Assembly (NCBI GenBank): GCA_937894065.1
Contig: CALCST010000023.1
Location: 372,001 to 436,000 of the forward strand
Origin: an uncultured Parabacteroides sp.
Lineage (GTDB): Bacteria > Bacteroidota > Bacteroidia > Bacteroidales > Tannerellaceae
DNA: 64,000 nt
Direction: 5' to 3'
Shown here: positions 61,452 through 64,000 of the stretch, piece by piece
Numbering within the stretch: the first letter of the stretch is position 1
Layout of the letters: every line of letters begins with the position of its first letter
The notes under the pieces: model-generated
The model's input: only the letters and a program-made list of their open reading frames with translations
Told to the model about the DNA's origin: nothing
Database searches by the model: none
Made by a program: the position numbers and the translations under genes

Positions 61452-62900
61452 ATGAACAGGGATAACAATCTTATACGTTTGCTTTTGCTGCTACTGGTGG
61501 CATTGGTATCTACGTTGCTGATGTATTGTTTGCCGGAACAGATTTGCGGTTATAAGATAAAAAAAGTTGATTTGTTGTCGGAATTGAGAGTGAAACAGGA
61601 AGTGAATGTTATGGATTCGCTTCGCCGGCAATTACTGGAAGATACTGTGGCGGTGGACTCTGTGTATGTGCGTGATTCAATAGAAATTCATGAAGATTTG
61701 GATTCTGCGGTTTTGCAGTTGAGAGATTCGCTTTATAATGTGCTGGTACAGACGGAAGGGGCGGATTCATTGGGCGTTAATATAGAGGACTATTCTGTAG
61801 GACATGTAGGGCTGAGACGATTCTTCTCGGCTTTGAACAACAGGGATACTATGAGCAGACCGGTGCGTGTGGCTTTCCTTGGAGATTCGTTTGTGGAAGG
61901 AGATATACTTGTGGGTGACTTGCGCTCGTATCTGCAGCAGACATTCGGAGGAAGGGGAGTTGGCTTTGTGCCGACATCATCGGTTGCCGCACAATATCGA
62001 CCGACAATAAAGATGAAGTCGGAAAAATGGAAAACTTGGTCGATGATGACTGATTATACCCAGGCTTATACTCTAAGCGGTATGCTGTTTGAGCCAGAGG
62101 AGGAAGGTGCTTCGATGAAGCTGGAGACATCTGACAGATATCCGGAGATAAAAAGTGCGGGAACTTTCAAATTATATTATCAGAAGAATAACGGAACTGT
62201 GATGCGGTTGGCGAAGAACGGTGAAACTGATACGCTGGAAACAGTTCTTCCTCAGACAGACGAAATTACTTGCTTTGAACAGACAGGAGAGTTTTCGTCG
62301 GTGGATTGTTCGTTCAGAAATGTGGATGGAGGATTTCTGGCTCTTGGTGTGGCTATCGAGGACAACAAGGGTGTTGTGGTGGATAATTATTCGTTGCGAG
62401 GAAATTCTGGTTTGATATTGAACAGGGTTGATTCGATACAGAGTTCAGCGCTGAATAAGGTGCGTCCGTATGATCTTATCATATTGCAATACGGTCTGAA
62501 TGTGGCTAACGACAGTGTGCTGCAGTATGGCTGGTATGGAAAGAAAATGGAGATTGCTATAAGACACTTACGCCGTTGTTATCCTACTGCTGATGTTCTG
62601 GTGCTGGGTGTTTCGGACAGAGGAAGACAGTTTGACGGTAAGTTTGAAACTATGCCTTCGGTGCTTGCCTTGCTTCACAGTCAGAGACAGATGGCAAAAC
62701 GTATGGGAATTACGTTCTGGAACGTGTTCGGTGCAATGGGTGGCGAGAACAGTATGGTGCGCTATGTGGAAAATAACTGGGCAAGCAAGGACTATACTCA
62801 CTTGAGTTTCCGTGGAGGTAAGGAACTTGCCCGGATATTGTATGAGGCTCTGATGAGGGAAAAGAAATTTTATGATGAGGCGGATGAGGCAGGTTTTTAG
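61452..62900 (+). CDS. SGNH/GDSL-type membrane-anchored hydrolase-like protein
   Basis: 482 residues with one N-terminal helix (LIRLLLLLLVALVSTLLMYC) and a periplasmic domain. Block I is RVAFLGDSFVEGDILVGDL (GDS). ILQYGLNVANDS is the later Asn block, and KDYTHLSFRGGKELARIL gives the Asp-x-x-His pair. An acidic, repetitive stretch (about 40-110) separates membrane and domain. AlgJ/PatB-like proteins of this kind O-acetylate surface glycans with an MBOAT partner. The next gene encodes a second SGNH protein, so a downstream MBOAT gene would support that role. Confidence 0.85.
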   Translation: MNRDNNLIRLLLLLLVALVSTLLMYCLPEQICGYKIKKVDLLSELRVKQEVNVMDSLRRQLLEDTVAVDSVYVRDSIEIHEDLDSAVLQLRDSLYNVLVQTEGADSLGVNIEDYSVGHVGLRRFFSALNNRDTMSRPVRVAFLGDSFVEGDILVGDLRSYLQQTFGGRGVGFVPTSSVAAQYRPTIKMKSEKWKTWSMMTDYTQAYTLSGMLFEPEEEGASMKLETSDRYPEIKSAGTFKLYYQKNNGTVMRLAKNGETDTLETVLPQTDEITCFEQTGEFSSVDCSFRNVDGGFLALGVAIEDNKGVVVDNYSLRGNSGLILNRVDSIQSSALNKVRPYDLIILQYGLNVANDSVLQYGWYGKKMEIAIRHLRRCYPTADVLVLGVSDRGRQFDGKFETMPSVLALLHSQRQMAKRMGITFWNVFGAMGGENSMVRYVENNWASKDYTHLSFRGGKELARILYEALMREKKFYDEADEAGF

Positions 62901-64000
62901 ACATATTGCATATGTTGTGATTGCAATGGCATTTACAACTTTGTGGGCACAACAGATAATAAAGGCTCCTAGGGTTGTGCTTGGAGGTATGGGGCGTGCG
63001 GATTCGGCTGTAGTATGCCGGGATACGCTTGACTTGCCTTTGTCGTTGCCCGGTATGCTTGTAGGAGAAAGGGATACGCTGACTTTTGATTTCGGACTGG
63101 AAAGGTTTTATTCAGGTCTGGATTCGCTGAGGCAGGGGAAAGACACTATAATAAGAATTGTCCATCTGGGTGATTCGCATATACAGGCTGGATATTACAG
63201 CGGAAGGATGATGCGCCTTATGCATGAGACTTTTGGAAATGCAGGACGAGGATGGATTGCCCCATATAAGCTTGGAAGGACTAATGAGCCTTCGGACTAT
63301 TTCATTTCGTCGGTTATACGAAACTGGTCGTCGGGGAAATGTACGCAAAGAGAGAGCAGAAGAAAGGCTCCTGTTGGTTTGGGTGGTTTTGGTATATCTG
63401 CTGTTTCTCCTTCGATAAATTTTGATGTGATTATTGCTCCTAATAACGGAAAAGGATATTCATTCAACAAAGCTATACTTTACAGAGGACGAAAGTCAAT
63501 GCCTATGTTACCGGCAGGGGATAGAAAGGCTGAAGTGACATACAGACCGGCTGACACTGTGTGCGCAGCTAACCTTGTGGCTGATACTTTCCTGATATCT
63601 TCGCTTACGGACACTCTGGAACTACAGAGTTCAAGACGAAAGAAAGGAACAGACAGGCTTTTGCCTACATCTTTATTTAGAAATGTGTATTATGGATTAA
63701 GTCTTGAAAATGGAAATCCGGGTATATTGTATCATTCAATAGGCGTTAATGGTGCAATGTATGTTCACTATACAGATACGGCTTATGTGGAGCAACTTGC
63801 ACAGTTGAAACCGGATTTGATAATAGTATCTATGGGTACGAATGAATCATTTGGACGGAATTTCAGAGCTGAGGAATTTGAAGGGCAGGTACGAGCTCTT
63901 GTTTCATTGCTGAAAGATAAAATGCCTGAAACTGCTTTGTTGCTCACGACACCTCCGGAGTGTTACAGGAGAGTGACAGTGAATAAGAAACGAGTTTATA
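62872..64000 (+). CDS. Second SGNH/GDSL-family protein (C-terminus beyond window)
   Basis: About 376 residues are visible and the frame runs off the window. Possible ATGs are 62872, 62875 and 62884, all overlapping the previous gene; the first is used. A signal peptide (VFRHIAYVVIAMAFTTLWAQ) leads to a periplasmic SGNH domain: IRIVHLGDSHIQAGYYSGRM (block I) and PDLIIVSMGTNESFG (block III, about 310). Overlap and similar domain type point to translational coupling and a shared task. The frame ends within the C-terminal third, so the Asp-His block is not visible. Confidence 0.82.
   Translation, partial: MMRRMRQVFRHIAYVVIAMAFTTLWAQQIIKAPRVVLGGMGRADSAVVCRDTLDLPLSLPGMLVGERDTLTFDFGLERFYSGLDSLRQGKDTIIRIVHLGDSHIQAGYYSGRMMRLMHETFGNAGRGWIAPYKLGRTNEPSDYFISSVIRNWSSGKCTQRESRRKAPVGLGGFGISAVSPSINFDVIIAPNNGKGYSFNKAILYRGRKSMPMLPAGDRKAEVTYRPADTVCAANLVADTFLISSLTDTLELQSSRRKKGTDRLLPTSLFRNVYYGLSLENGNPGILYHSIGVNGAMYVHYTDTAYVEQLAQLKPDLIIVSMGTNESFGRNFRAEEFEGQVRALVSLLKDKMPETALLLTTPPECYRRVTVNKKRVY

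Overview
This 64-kb window looks like chromosomal DNA of a gut Bacteroidales species, probably Bacteroides or Phocaeicola. The evidence is the fused fucokinase/GDP-fucose pyrophosphorylase (fkp), an ECF sigma/FecR/STN-TonB receptor trio, an xus-type siderophore locus, HU-like DNA-binding proteins with extra C-terminal sequence, and promoters of the Bacteroides type (TTTG, about 19 bp, TAnnTTTG). Classical Shine-Dalgarno sequences are mostly absent and leaders are A-rich. No rRNA, tRNA or cas genes were seen.

Layout. 1-4.8 kb: a MATE transporter cut by the window edge, then an arsenic/organoarsenical operon (arsR, ArsF-like lipoprotein, ArsG-like DsbD-type permease, CxxC mini-thioredoxin, ArsP-like permease, arsC). 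Two near-identical 16-bp inverted repeats probably mark the ArsR operators. 4.8-6.1 kb: non-coding repeats and a truncated BRO-N gene. 6.1-12.6 kb: Nim-like flavoprotein, sugar acetyltransferase, HEAT-like protein, NlpE-type lipoprotein, a stand-alone LytTR regulator overlapping a one-helix membrane protein, a membrane-anchored MutS-like ATPase, and an Abi/HEPN protein with a divergent small RNA. 13.1-20.6 kb: GH16, outer-membrane phospholipase A, GH9, guaB, M64 peptidase, HU-like protein. 21.1-27.1 kb: beta-barrel protein, sigma/FecR/TonB receptor, acyltransferase. 27.2-33.4 kb: a tripartite RND pump and an orphan serine recombinase. 33.6-39.3 kb: fkp, mntP, nitroreductase, GT2, DUF4199 protein. 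39.7-46.8 kb: a CusA-TolC fusion, its adaptor and a LytS/LytR-type two-component system. 46.9-55.9 kb: an LTA-synthase-like enzyme and an ABC-F protein, then xusC, xusB and xusA. 57-60.2 kb: a decayed mobile island (HNH protein, orphan genes, broken MobV relaxase). 61.5-64 kb: two SGNH proteins, the second cut by the window end.

Non-coding structure is the most unusual part. (1) Eight intergenic arrays are built from roughly 12-bp palindromes plus roughly 10-bp spacers with a period of 22 bp (21 bp in one). Each array has its own palindrome core. Six of them pair up around three copies of a 0.45-0.76 kb non-coding repeat. (2) About fifteen intergenic hairpins built on GTTGACAAG/CTTGTCAAC sit mostly just upstream of start codons, sometimes next to a conserved A-rich leader. 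(3) Two clusters of four GGATTTGTAATCC palindromes lie in the gaps of the xus operon. (4) A small RNA with a consensus promoter and an intrinsic terminator lies divergent to the HEPN Abi gene, in the manner of an RNA-antitoxin/HEPN-toxin pair.

All functional calls rest on reading motifs in the sequence; no database search was run.
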